Assembly (NCBI GenBank): GCA_949318235.1
Contig: OX439136.1
Span: 3,964,193-4,028,192, forward strand
DNA: 64,000 nt
Source: Ecdyonurus torrentis
Taxonomy: Eukaryota > Arthropoda > Insecta > Ephemeroptera > Heptageniidae
Reading direction: 5' to 3'
The notes beneath the pieces were generated by a model. That model was given only the letters and a program-made list of their open reading frames with translations. It did not search any database and was not told the origin of the DNA. The translations under genes were made by a program, and so were the position numbers. Shown here in pieces: positions 29,011 through 41,799 of the stretch (position 1 is its first letter; every line of letters begins with the position of its first letter).

Positions 29011-29978
29011 CAGTTTTGTAGTCGTTAACGTAAAATCGTTAACGTTAAGTTAACTATAACGTTTATTATTTTTATTCTTTTTAGTTTATTGTTAACCAAA
29101 AACAGTCAAAATTACTGGTCCAATACATTGGTGGTACACATTGTACAAGTGACATAATATTAATGACATATAGCCTAAAGAAATAATATACACATATACA
29201 TACGTTATAGTAAATTTAAAAAGTATAAGTAAAAAATTAGGACAAAATAAACTTACATTCTAGAATACTGTTTTTTGAATACAATTATATGAAATATTCA
29301 TTATATCAATATGTAGCTCGTTACATAATGAGGTGGATCTTGGAATAAACGCATTTTTAGACGCGTTGTTCTTTTATGTTACTACTTTGAATAGGTAAGG
29401 GTTTCTTAATGTCACATTAACATCATTATCATTAAATTTTATTTATGACAAGACAGGCAAATCATCGATTTTATTACATTTAATAAATGTACGTAAAATG
29501 TACAAGTTACGTGTAAATGAAAATTGTAACGTAATTGTAATTGTACGTATAAATTAAAAATTACGATTTTATAACCAGTTATTTCTATAATATATAGGTT
29601 AACAACATTAAAAAAAAAAATACACGTTATAGTTATAAATTAACAAAAATTGAAGTTAACATAGCGTTAACTATAATGTTACTTTTTGAAAGGAAATTTC
29701 ACTTTATACAGACTGAAAAAACAAAATCAACTAACGAAGTGAAAGAAATATTAAATAAAACTACCTTTTTATTTATAAATGATATAAATAAGTAAAATAT
29801 TGACTTTTTAAATAAATAAATTTACGAATAGTCATAAAAAATACATATCCTTTAAAAAAGCTGTTAACGTTATAGTTACGTTATAATTGCGGACAAATTA
29901 GAGTTAACGTTGTCGTTAAAGTTTTATATGAAATTAACAGAAACGTTATAGAAAAATCAGATAACGACTACAAGACTG
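29011..29978. mobile_element. hAT-like element rich in GTTAACG words
   Basis: Inverted ends CAGTTTTGTAGTCGTTA / TAACGACTACAAGACTG and an 8-bp flanking repeat (AATATTTC at left, AATATTTT at right) mark a hAT element. GTTAAC, TAACGTTA and GTTATAGTTAAC words crowd the first ~80 and last ~350 bases. The middle carries a foreign CR1/L2-like fragment at 29260-29440. No transposase frame. Confidence 0.85.
29260..29440 (-). pseudogene. Non-LTR reverse transcriptase C-terminal fragment
   Basis: The minus strand reads 'DVNVTLRNPYLFKVVT', one stop, then 'ASKNAFIPRSTSLCNELHID' and 'IMNISYNCIQKTVF' with a terminal stop. 'IPR(S/T)..L.N.L..D....SYN.F.K' is the usual end of a CR1-type ORF2. Nested inside the hAT-like element 29011-29978. 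Confidence 0.65.
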
Positions 29979-30271
29979 AATATTTTTATTTAGAGTCCAA
30001 AAAACTTGCTTACATGGTCCTCTGGTTATTTCTAAAGGTGGAAGGCAACGTCTGACAAGATTTTAATCACCCGTATTACATTTAGTACTTTCTGATACCA
30101 TAAAGGAAGTATAAGGTTGTAAATAAAATATAGAAATTAACTTCAAATTCCTGATTGTGAATAAAATATAAACCGTAAATAATAATTATAATTAACGGCT
30201 TGAGCGAAATCAGGCATACAACCTCTCAGTTTAACCCAACTGTTAAACAGTACACTTCGTTACAAATTTAA

Positions 30272-30617
30272 TTAAGGGTTGTATTCATTTGACTTGTATC
30301 TCAAAATTAAAAAGAAAACTTGCAAACTTTATGATGCCATTTGAAAGTTAATAGTAACAGCTAGCTATGATACAATTTTCAGAACTTGTGACCAGACCAT
30401 CAGATATGAGAGAAAATGATTATTGAAATTAACATAGGCTCTTATGGGACTAACACTTCAAAATATTATAATTTAAAATTAAGCATGGTGATCCCTCAAG
30501 TTTTTTTTTACATTTTTGAAGATATAATATCCTAATGTATCACTGTGCAGAATTTCAGATTTTTCTTTCTTTACAATTTTTTAGTCATATCACGCAGTAC
30601 CTGATTTTCCGACTTAA
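30272..30617 (+). mobile_element. TTAA MITE family E, copy 3
   Basis: TTAAGGGTTGTATTCATTTG ... GATTTTCCGACTTAA. Collinear with the copies at 23825 and 33150. Confidence 0.85.
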
Positions 30618-30930
30618 TAGTAATGGACAAATTATGTTATGAAACAGTTTAAAGAATATTTAATAAATACTTTGACTATAATTTTTCATTTATTTAACAA
30701 TAATTTTTTATTTAACATTATTATGTAAAATTTTTTAAATACTCATAATATATACGCACACACACATTATACTCTTGATGACATGTTTTTTTGTCGTCGT
30801 CGTCGTTGTTGTTGTATAATAACAACTGAGAATACATTTACATTCATAAATTAATACTTTATTATTTACATGCATATTTATTGCCTTTGATCTGTCGTAT
30901 GCACTATAGGAGTTAAACAATAACGATGAT

Positions 30931-30932
<2 letters not shown>

Positions 30933-31007
<75 letters not shown>
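30933..31007. repeat. (TA)n microsatellite
   Basis: TA array at the 5' side of dispersed repeat S copy 1; the second copy of the repeat also starts at a TA array. Confidence 0.95.
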
Positions 31008-31011
<4 letters not shown>

Positions 31012-31014
31012 GAT

Positions 31015-31656
31015 ATAGATATTAGATATTATATGAATTTTACCATTATTTGGTATAAAAATTTGCTTGTTCATTTGTATATTAAATAATTTTTTCATAA
31101 AATTTCAAAGTTTAGACTTTTATTTTAGAGAAAAAAAAGCGTATGCAATGCACTTGCGCGAGAAGTGCTCCTCCCTCAGAAAATTTCATTGGCTTAATCA
31201 AGTAAAACTATTTCTAATCGTTTGATTTATAAATGAGCACCCTAAATTCTAAATAATTTTGAGTATTGTATTCTTTTATACAATACTGTATGTATAAAAG
31301 AAATTGCTTTTATTTAAAAAAAAACTAAACAAAGCTATTATTTAAAATTACAATCCGTAATACGTGAAAACTATAAAGACATTATTTCTCGTTTCAGTAT
31401 TCATCCCTACAAGTCGTGGCTTAGCTGCTAAATATATTATATAAAAATACTGTGCATTTCAATCAATCAAATAAATTGTAAAATTTAGAGTGTATATAGA
31501 GGGGGGGGGGATTTAAAGTTGAGAAAGTTCAAAGTCACGATTTGAATGAATAATATTTTTCATTATTGCAAAGTTAGTGATTAAATTGTTAATTCAATGT
31601 TATTTTTATGAAAAGAATACTAGTTTGATAACTTATAAGTTATTAATGAAACAATA
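31015..31656 (+). repeat. Dispersed repeat S, copy 1 (~640 bp)
   Basis: Collinear with 41797-42461 along its whole length: 'agatattatatgaattttacc', GCAATGCACTTGCGCGAGAAG, GCTCCTCCCTC.GAAAATTTCATTGG, ATTCATCCCTACAAG and a G-run near 31500. No coding content. Both copies begin at a TA array; this one is interrupted at its 3' end by the mariner relic. Confidence 0.85.
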
Positions 31657-32433
31657 TACAGGTTTTTATTTTTAAATTTGTACTATTTTAGAGGCTGATT
31701 TCACTTTTAAATTTTTTTACAATTGCAAATTGTTATATATCAAATTAAAGCACAAATTTTGACATTTTTAAAAAAGTTTGCAAAAAAGAGTTATATCAAG
31801 TGGTTTTTGTTTTAATGAGTAAATGGCTTAAGAGTTTATTTTTAAAGAAAAAAATTCTCGATTGCGCCTGATTATGATGTAAACAAAGGCTGGATATGCT
31901 GAGATGGACCCACAACTTAAGCATCGAGATCACCAGATCTCACCCCACATGATTTTTTCTTGTGGGACGTTAAAGACAAAGTGTTTTAGATTCCAATGCA
32001 AGATATCCCAGAGTTGAAGCGACGCCATCAGGATTACTGATTCTATCGAGTCCATCACGGCTTAGATGCTCCGCAACGCTTGTGGCTCGAACTGCAGTTT
32101 CTACTCGACAGCTACCGGGCTACAAATGGTTCCCACATGGAGAAACCTTGATGTCATTTGCTTATCATCACTTTTAACTAAGAAAAAAAAATAAAAAAAA
32201 CACTTTTTATTTTTTTTTAGGAAAACGCTGTTTGCTTATGTTTGTTTTTCGAAAAAACTACTCTTCGAATTGTTTTGCATCTAGTCAAAAGAAAAATCAA
32301 CAAATTACATTTTTAAAAACAGAAAAGAAAATTTCAAAACTTTAGCTTTAATTTGATATTATAATAAGTCTAATTTGTCAATAAACTTCATATTAAAACA
32401 CGCGTCTGAAAAAGTAAAAATTTAAATCACACC

Positions 32434-32438
<5 letters not shown>
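31657..32438 (+). mobile_element. Decayed Tc1/mariner-like element
   Basis: The ends TACAGGTTTTTATTTTTAAA and (inverted) TACAGGGTGTGATTTAAA are imperfect TIRs. The middle, about 31895-32160, reads in pieces like the end of a DDE transposase: 'SPDLTPHDFFLWDVKDKV', then 'DIPELKRR', then 'NGSHMEKP'. The SPDLxPxDFFLW motif is the region of the third catalytic acidic residue in mariner-type transposases. A TAG follows 'KDKVF' and frames shift, so it is dead. It is inserted at a TA in the TA tail of repeat S; copy 2 of S (42455-42470) shows the uninterrupted junction. Confidence 0.8.

Positions 32439-32524
<86 letters not shown>
32438..32524. repeat. (TA)n microsatellite
   Basis: TA array directly after the mariner relic; the insertion split it from the last bases of repeat S. 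Confidence 0.95.
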
Positions 32525-32529
<5 letters not shown>

Positions 32530-32837
32530 GTATAACAGGACAGCCAATAGAAAATGTGGATATACCTCACCTCGTTAGCAAAGTCGAAAATCACTCTTTA
32601 AAAAAAGTTAATAGTGATTTATTTACTAACTAATTTACGAATAATTCTAATAAGAAGTGACCTTAAACTTAAAAAAAATATTGTAGTAAAAGTCAAAGTT
32701 CTAATGTACTAGATAGTATTACTACACTATCTAAGATTGAATGATATTAGGGTAGTTAAAATATTGGAGAAAGGTGCAAAATTAAAGACGCGTGAGAATT
32801 TTTAAGGTAGAGATCAAAGAGAGCGAGCGAGCGAAAG

Positions 32838-32846
32838 GAAGAGAGA

Positions 32847-32906
<60 letters not shown>

Positions 32907-32907
32907 A
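32838..32907. repeat. (GA)n microsatellite
   Basis: About 70 bases of GA with interruptions, upstream of dispersed repeat R copy 2. Confidence 0.95.
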
Positions 32908-32953
32908 CAGAGGAAAAGAAAGAAAAACTCTCAAACCACTCACTCTTAACTTT

Positions 32954-33125
32954 ACTTAAGATTATATCCTGCAAGTTATGCAACATGTATGTCATATCTA
33001 ACACAACAGTTGCATACTTTACAAAGACAAACTTTATTTATTTTGCTTCTCAATTGCAATGTGTGTGTTTGTATGTGTGCGTCTTTCTTTTTGTCCATAT
33101 ATTAATTAAAATATAAAATTTCCAG
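32954..33125. repeat. Dispersed repeat R, copy 2 (with empty MITE site)
   Basis: Collinear with 8064-8233 and then, across a single TTAA near 33110, with the sequence right of the MITE at 8558 (ATATAAAATTT). It therefore preserves the pre-insertion site of MITE C copy 1. Confidence 0.75.
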
Positions 33126-33149
33126 TTATTATATAATATGCGATTTTTT

Positions 33150-33496
33150 TTAAGGGTTGCCTTGAGTTAGCTTGTATCTCAGAATCTAAAACAAAAAATC
33201 AAAATTTTTTTGTCACCTCAAATTTAATGGTAACAGCTACCCATGATAAAATTTTCAGTACCCGTGACCATCAGATAAGAGAGAAATTAAATTTTTAAAT
33301 TTACTAAAATTAACATGGCCTCTTATGGGACTAAAACTTGAAAAAAATCATAATTTAAAATATAGCATTGTGACCCCCCAAAATTTTTACATTTTTGAAG
33401 TTGCCTTAACCTAATGTATCACCATGCAAAATTTTAGATTTTTCCTTCTTTGCGACTTTTTAGTCAAATCCCGAAGTAGCTGATTTCCCGCCTTAA
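33150..33496 (+). mobile_element. TTAA MITE family E, copy 4
   Basis: TTAAGGGTTGCCTTGAG ... GATTTCCCGCCTTAA. More diverged than the copies at 23825 and 30272 but collinear. Confidence 0.85.
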
Positions 33497-33538
33497 AGTA
33501 AGCAATGTAATATTATAAGCACGAAAACATTTACATAC

Positions 33539-33634
33539 CTGCTTTGTTTGCTTCCTTGCTTGTAGCTTTATTAATTTTATATAATCCATGACGCAGCTTA
33601 TCACAATGACAAAATTGCATCTTTGTTCTAGTAG
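33539..33634 (-). CDS. Candidate isolated internal exon
   Basis: 96 bases on the minus strand bounded by a TTGTATTTAG acceptor and an AAAGCAG|GTATGT donor. One frame reads 'MQFCHCDKLRHGLYKINKAT' then 'SKEANKA' with no stop; a second frame is also open, so the coding frame is not certain. Neighbouring exons were not found. Function unknown. Confidence 0.35.
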
Positions 33635-34019
33635 CTAAATACAAGAAAATAATAATTTTGTTGTGTAGTAATAATTTCATTTAAGAAATTTTGACAGCAT
33701 ATTTCAGGCATATTAAATGTTCTTGGTCATAATATTACAACATAAGTTAACACAAAAACAACACAATTAATGAATGAGGTAGCACTATAATAAAAAAAAT
33801 AATAAATATAAATAAGACACCAAATTAGAAGACACTCTCATATTACAATATTTTATATTTTACTATGTATTGAGAGAAATTTTCAGAAACGTCCGTTTTT
33901 TATGGACAAAAGTTGCTATAATAAAAACTGCATGATAAATCATAAAAACATAAAAAGTTTGATTTTTTGTAAGAAATGAGGGGCACTAAAAAGGGAGTGA
34001 GGGGAGAGAGAGAGAGAGA

Positions 34020-34197
34020 AAAGAGATAGGGTTGTTTGAAAATGTTAACTTTTTAAGTGAAAATAATGGTGTAAATGCTAAGGTTTTCATGTTGTCTATG
34101 CTTTTAACTACCATTTCTTCATTATTTTGTGTTTATATTATTATTTGTAACCGTTTAGCTTGAGAGATATTAGTCGGTCACCTACCCCCATAATATA
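34020..34197. mobile_element. TTAA MITE family D, copy 3 (partial)
   Basis: Only the right half is recognisable: 'tttaactaccatttcttcatta', 'ttatttgtaaccgt.tag', 'gagatattagtcggtcacctaccccc'. Same text as the right halves at 11056-11457 and 37807-38205. Confidence 0.65.
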
Positions 34198-34513
34198 ATT
34201 TGCAATATTAAATGAAATAAAAGGAAATTTATTTATACCATAAAGAAGAATTCAATACACAGTATCTCTTCTTCTAAGTACTTAAAATAAATGTAACAAA
34301 TAAATATCAATATACGGCTCAAATATGTGAAACAATTAATTTTTCATAATAAAATACTATATGGTAACTTTAACGCATGAAAAACACTCATATATCTTAA
34401 TTTCTCTGCATTGTTGAATTGAAGTTTAGAAAAAGGCAGCATAAAAATGCACAATAAAATAAGAGAAAGTGAATGGAGGAAGATGAAAATTTTTAACTTA
34501 CGATACTTTTATA

Positions 34514-35012
34514 CAGTCTTAGGTTCGATTATCATATCATATTACGATAGCGATATAACGATAACGATATTCGATTTTAGAAACGTTACAGATTAACAGT
34601 TTTATAAAAGTTATCGTTATCGTTATAGATTAACAAAAACTGACGATATTATCGTCGCATGTATAACGATACTTTTTGCTCCAAAAATAAGAAAAAATAA
34701 ACACAAAAGTAAGAAAAGTGCGCAGAAAATAAAAATATATTACCATATAATTTGATAAGTATATGTAAATGAGACGGTTTATCATTGTAGGCATAGTACA
34801 GTCATGAAGCAAGTATTTAAAATATTTTAATTCAATAAAAAATTTCATTACATATGATTTATATAATATAGTAGTTATCGTTATCAAAAAACTATCATTA
34901 TCGTTTTAGTATCGTTATCGTGGGTGACATTTTTAAAAGTAACGATATCGTTATAGTGTGATACTAGAATATAGTATCGTTATAGAAATTTTGGATATCG
35001 AACTTAAGACTG
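34514..35012. mobile_element. DNA element rich in CGATAACG/ATCGTTAT words
   Basis: Inverted ends CAGTCTTAGGTTCGAT / ATCGAACTTAAGACTG. ATCGTTATCG, CGATAACGATA and GATATCG words fill the first ~150 and last ~120 bases; the middle is plain. Architecture like 29011-29978, but no clear 8-bp flanking duplication was seen. An 85-codon minus-strand frame across it is not coding. Confidence 0.75.
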
Positions 35013-35035
35013 TAAATAGTTTTGTTTATAAATTA

Positions 35036-36834
<1,799 letters not shown>

Positions 36835-37119
36835 TACTGTGGGACTGCGTTATTGTTATAGACAGAGCGGTAGAGGCAAACAGGCCAGATTTGGTTCTGT
36901 TAAACAGAAGAGCTCAGACAGCGATAATTATTGATGTTGCTGTTTCCCTGGACAACCACGTTGTTACTTCAGTTTCTGACGAGGAATTACCAGCCGCTTT
37001 CCATTCAGTTAAAACACATGTATCGGCTAAAAAGTGTTGAAATTGTCCCTCTTGTGGATTCTGTGAATGGTTTAGTTAGCAAAGATTGGTTGAGAGCAAG
37101 AGACAAGTTGAATCATTAA
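36835..37119 (+). pseudogene. Non-LTR retrotransposon C-terminal remnant
   Basis: One frame reads 'NRPDLVLLNRRAQTAIIIDV' and on to 'AVSLDNHVV', the RPD....IIDVA.P.D segment found near the end of many retrotransposon reverse-transcriptase ORFs. A second frame then continues with 'RLKSVEIVPLVDSVNGLVSK' and 'DWLRARDKLNH', the expected following text. The frame change is near 36990-37020. No intact ORF. The sequence differs from the RLE element at 2681, which is cut elsewhere. Confidence 0.75.
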
Positions 37120-37230
37120 TTTATCCATAAAATTTCATCATTATTATTCAAATATTATTTTTCTTTGCTATTTGTATACAGTAGCTTTAAATATGAATCC
37201 ACACGGAAAACATTTTAATTATATGTATAG

Positions 37231-37270
<40 letters not shown>

Positions 37271-37806
37271 TGTATTTATATTCATACTCATTCTTAATGT
37301 TTAAGACTTTTTTAATTAATATTATTTGTACAGCAAAGAATCTTCTTCCTTGTCAAAAGTAAAGCTTGGCTTGCAAGTTACAATATCTTACAATAAAATA
37401 CTTACAGCGTACAGTACATCATTACAAGTACAAAACAAAATATCAATTTGTAGTTCAAGTAAAATAGATATGTTTGTATAACATTTTTTTTTCATGTGCC
37501 TATATGAAAACCTGTAATTCTAATTATTTGACTGTTTGTTAAATTTTTATAAATTGATCTATCAAACGTCATTAGCAATGCACATGCGCCACTAGAGCTC
37601 CTCCCATAGAAATTGTTATTGGTGCTGGCCTAAAGTACTTAATTTTATGTACACAGGACCACAATAAGATATTTTACCATTTAAATACAGCACGTGTTTT
37701 TCTCATAAGAATAATATTGCAAATTTAGTGCGAGTTTTTGATGGTGAAAATTCTTATCATGGTCATGTACTGTGTGTGTACTGTTCAATATGTAGTATAT
37801 TATTAT
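37120..37806. other. AT-rich non-coding stretch
   Basis: A short TA tract lies at 37234-37263. At about 37568-37625 the recurrent motif block GCAATGCACATGCGCC...GCTCCTCCC...TTATTGG appears again. No exon seen. Confidence 0.4.
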
Positions 37807-38205
37807 TTAAGGCGGTGGGAGACCAACTTGGACCAGAAATCGCTAAAAGAAAAACTATATTTTCCCAATAACTTTTAGTACATGATTTAATTGCAATAAA
37901 ACAAACACTGTAATTTTCAAATAAAATCAAGTAAATTTAAAATATATATTTTTATACCAAAAAAATTTTAATGATATTTTTAATTGTAAAAAAGTTTCTA
38001 AAATGACTAAAATTTCCCGCTCAAATTTAACTTTCCACATTTACATGTTATCTTTAAAGTGTAATAACTTAAATATTTGATCGTATTTTCACATGTTTGA
38101 CAAAACTAAATTTTTAAGTAATATTTCTTCTTTACTTTGTGTTATTTATTATTATTCGTAACCGTCCTAGTTTGCGATATATCAATCGGTCACCTACCCC
38201 CTTAA
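37807..38205. mobile_element. TTAA MITE family D, copy 2
   Basis: Bounded by TTAA (37807, 38202). Ends TTAAGGCGGTGGGAGACC / GGTCACCTACCCCCTTAA. The most complete copy of the family. Confidence 0.85.
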
Positions 38206-38330
38206 ATAAATAAATAATAAATAAATAAGTAAGTTAGTAAGTAAATAAATAAATAAATAAATAGATAAATAAATAAAAGACTGTCAAATGACTGGTGCTC
38301 ACTCTTAAACCTAACACTCAGTATACACAG
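38206..38330 (-). repeat. Retrotransposon 3' end with (TTTA)n tail
   Basis: AAATA repeats, then on the minus strand GTTAGGTTTAAGAGTGAGCACC, very like GTTAGGTGTAAGAGTGGGCC of the CR1/L2-like 3' UTR at 13107-13260. Confidence 0.55.
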
Positions 38331-38579
38331 TACACAGTTAACTTCATATACACAGTATAATATATAATACTTATAAGAATATAACATAATATAATATATT
38401 ATGTATGTTTTTTTTACTTGAATTGTTATCTCAAGTATATAGTAAAGTATAAGCAACTAATGGATTAATATTATTTTACACATCCAATTTATTTTATTTT
38501 TTATTTGTTCTTCAAAATAACTTTATAAAAAACTATTCAATGTCTTTGGAGGATTCAGTGAAATATTAAAGAAATAAAC

Positions 38580-39012
38580 AAATTTTCAATTTTTTTTTTT
38601 TTTTTTTTTTTACTATTTTTATTTCTATATTATACATTTTATAATTTCACCACAGAATTCTAACAATACACACAATAGTTGAACATTATTCTTATACGAC
38701 ATAAAGATTTATTCATTTTATAATTATTGAAACACTAAAAGCATTAATTAACTTTACGTATTTATCCTAAGTTAAACTAGATGGAAAGGTGACTAATTCT
38801 ACTTTTTTTTACCCTTATTTGATTAAAAAATGTCTTGCTTTTCACAATCTTGAATTAAAGAAGACAAATTATAAAATACATATAGCAATACATATTTCAG
38901 TTTTACATACTTGTAAATTAGATTACACTTCTTCACAAGTTTTCTCATAATATGTGAGATCACATAACGGTTAAAAATATAATATTTGTACACTCAGCGT
39001 CCTTTAAATCTA
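38580..39012. other. AT-rich non-coding stretch
   Basis: Contains a T-run at 38588-38611. No gene seen. Confidence 0.4.
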
Positions 39013-39126
39013 TTATTTATCAAAGCGATGCCACTTTCTGTAGAAAAGGGCAGCGTAACCTCGCGAAACATCTGCAGCTGCATTAGTGAAGGTTAAATCT
39101 GGCAACTCTACTTTCAAGCAAACCAT
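39013..39126 (-). CDS. Short ORF (37 aa) with protein-like composition
   Basis: ATG at 39126 to TAA at 39013. The product begins 'MVCLKVELPDLTFTNAAAD' and ends 'VSRGYAALFYRKWHRFDK', a balanced, non-repetitive composition quite unlike the AT-rich surroundings, and GC content rises locally. It could be a complete small protein or the last exon of a spliced gene; an upstream out-of-frame ATG lies 14 bases before. No family recognised. Confidence 0.35.
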   Translation of the reverse strand: MVCLKVELPDLTFTNAAADVSRGYAALFYRKWHRFDK

Positions 39127-40264
39127 TTTTGCTAACCATTTTCTAGAAAGTATGGCTTCACTTCACACTCAATACTGCTTATTCATCGATTCAGTGTTGT
39201 ATCGATTACATTTTCATATAACATTTTTCGATTTTTAAATTTCCATAATTAAAATTTTAATTTTAAAGTTAGAGTAGCAAAACTTACTTTAGTATTTAGA
39301 ATGTATTTTATACTTGCGCTGTTAAAAAAATGACACTCCCAAATGCTATAGTTACGGCGTGCGTAGGACATTCGCAAACGTCACTTTTTCAGGTCAATCA
39401 GTGTACATAGCGATTTTTTTTGTGCACCATCATAAAATAGATAATCAGAAGATACTTTTACTCGCATTATCTTCAGATCTATCTTTAATAATAACGAAGA
39501 TACAGAAGCTTAAAGTCAAAATTTGACTCACGAGTTTAAAAAAATATCATAAAATCACGACTTCGCGGGACGTTTTAATTATTTGCATCTACAACTTTAT
39601 TGCTAAAAATATTAAAATAAATTGAGTTGTAGAAGATAAAATTTCACATTAAATGTCATTTTGTGTTAAAAAGTCCCACCAGCGAGTGCAATGGGACGAT
39701 TAAGTGAATAACGGTTAAACTTCATATTAAGGAGATCCTGTAAGGCTTTTTGAGAAAAACATGAACGATATAATAAATAAAATTAAAACCAGCCTCAAAA
39801 AACTAATATAGAAAACATTTTTTAAATATATATTTTTTAAGTTTGCAATAATAATAATAAATTATTTAAAAAAATAATTATGTTTGGAACAGCTTTAAGT
39901 AACCAAAAACAAGTTTTACATTTAAGTATATATTTTCTCATTAAAAAGACAGCTGAATATGATGAAACAGAAACTAGCTTCTATAATGTTATCAAATTTT
40001 TTTATCTGACTATTGATTTTAAAAATATAATCACTAAACACAAATGTGAAAGAAGATGAGTTTTTTTTAAATGAACCACTTGCAATAAAATGTTTTATAT
40101 TGTTTAAACAAGAGTAAGTAAAAATGATCTGTCCAAAAGAAATGAAATAAGAATATTTCAAATTATTTTAAAAAGTTACATAATTTTGCAAGTGGTCTAT
40201 TTCTATGTCATTATGTCATGCAAAATATTAAGATATCTTTATAAAAAATAATAGCAAACCCGAT
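39127..40264. other. AT-rich non-coding stretch
   Basis: No supported exon. Two minus-strand frames of 79-85 codons (39922-40161, 40228-40485) have low-complexity composition and are not reported as genes. Confidence 0.4.
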
Positions 40265-40345
40265 TTGCTGTCTTTGCAAATTTGGAGAGCATTATGACGA
40301 GCCTTTACGAAAAACTTGTTGTGCTTGCGATGAAATAATTTTATG
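40265..40345 (-). pseudogene. Diverged relative of the exon at 7178
   Basis: The minus strand reads 'HKIISSQAQQVFRKGSS' before a stop, alignable to 'VHKYSLQVQQAVYTVAK' at 7178-7242. Upstream, both share a CGCATGCGCAA segment (about 40432 and 7310). Similarity is modest and the frame is broken, so it is at best an old duplicate. Confidence 0.35.
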
Positions 40346-40689
40346 TTATGAGAAAAGGTGGAGCTATTTAAATTATATATAATATACTGTATTTTGCTGC
40401 AAATTTCTAATATGTGCAATGAATATTCAAGTCGCATGCGCAAATATGTTTTTATAAAAAAAAAAAGAGACAGTATTCTGTACACATTTAGTATTATTAT
40501 TTTTTTTTGTCCCCAATACTTGTAAAGTAATATTTACGTAGTCTGTGCTGTATTATTAGCAAACAACAATTAAATTAAATGTGGTTAACAAACATTAATA
40601 GAGTTTAACAAAAATATATATTTGTATAAAATATTTTATAAAATGCTTTTTTTTTTCTGCTTGCCATATTGTGTTATCGTGCAATACAC

Positions 40690-41040
40690 CAATCCCAGTC
40701 CCAGTCAAGACATTGTCTTATCGACAGGTAAGTACTTTCCAATTATTGGAAAAGCACACACGGGCCGGTTACGGCCTAAGTACACAGCCCGGCATTCGCC
40801 ATGACAGCCTAGAGAAACCGTGGAAACATCTAGGCAGGCTGGTCGGTGCAATCACATCAATCATGCACCTCCCGAATCCTGTGCGTCGTCATGGAATGCA
40901 TGTAAACATGCATCGTGCAACATGTTGTGCTCTCACACTTCACGTACGCTCAGCAGTGGCTCGAACCTATACTCGGTGAGGAGTACAGAGTTGCGAGTCA
41001 GCTGCCTTCACCACTCGGCCATACCAGCTCGGTTTATACG
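40690..41040 (-). repeat. tRNA-derived SINE
   Basis: The minus strand starts with a tRNA-Ser/Leu-like head at about 41030-40950: A box TGGCCGAGTGGT (41011-41022 complement) and B box GGTTCGAGCC (40958-40967 complement). The anticodon arm does not pair, so it is not a working tRNA gene. A GC-richer body of ~250 bp follows, with GTTTCCACGG and CTCTAGGCTGTCATG. Overlapping 60-100-codon plus-strand frames are shadows. Confidence 0.75.
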
Positions 41041-41449
41041 AGTTATATACTCAAAAAAAATGGTAAACTTCTTCAGTTACGAATCCTAACTTATTTGAGA
41101 TAAACACTTATGAGTTATTTTGAGCCGCTACAATAAAATAATACATTTATAGTAAATTATTAAAGGCATAGACTACATAAAACAACATGTGCTTTTTAAT
41201 GAATAAACATGAAATGGGATTTTTAAAACTGATGACAATTTTTACCAGAATGTTAATGAAGCCCAACGAGAGAGCATGCAAATACTGTAAAGTATGCAAT
41301 TTGCGTGACTTTTCATGTTTATGACGTCAGAAACATGCAAAAATTAGTATGAAAATGTTGTGCGGGTTGCATAAATCGAAATTTCTGATCACTGCTACGG
41401 AACTACAGTTGGGTTTTGAGACAAACTAAACTTATTTATGTAAATCCCA

Positions 41450-41640
41450 TCAAGTGTTTTGTGATACAAATGCGTACGTTTTTCTCTGGTCGCCGGCGCC
41501 GGTGCAGGTGCCGTTTTCAGATTTAGGCACCACAAACGGTGCCGGTGCCGGTGCCCTTAAGAAAAATGGCACCAAACGGCACCACGGCACCGGCACCGGC
41601 ACCGGCACCGGCTTCACACCCCTGGCTTTTTGTAACATGT
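41450..41640. mobile_element. hAT-like remnant rich in GGTGCC/GGCACC words
   Basis: GCCGGCGCCGG, GGTGCCGGTGCC and GGCACCGGCACC words fill about 130 bases. The right end TTCACACCCCTG is the complement of CAGGGGTGTGAA, a well-known hAT terminal motif. The left end was not found. It is directly followed by a repeat-B 3' end at 41625-41698. Confidence 0.6.
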
Positions 41641-41697
41641 AAATGTTGACTAGGTCAATAAAAATATTTCTATTACTTTTATGTTTAGATTAAAATT

Positions 41698-41713
41698 TGA
41701 AAAATTTGATGGT

Positions 41714-41796
<83 letters not shown>
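41698..41796. repeat. (TA)n microsatellite
   Basis: TA array between repeat B and repeat S copy 2. Confidence 0.95.

Positions 41797-41799
<3 letters not shown>

Noticed and set aside
40950..41030. Functional tRNA gene
   Set aside because: A and B boxes are present, but the anticodon stem and acceptor stem do not pair; it reads as the head of a SINE.
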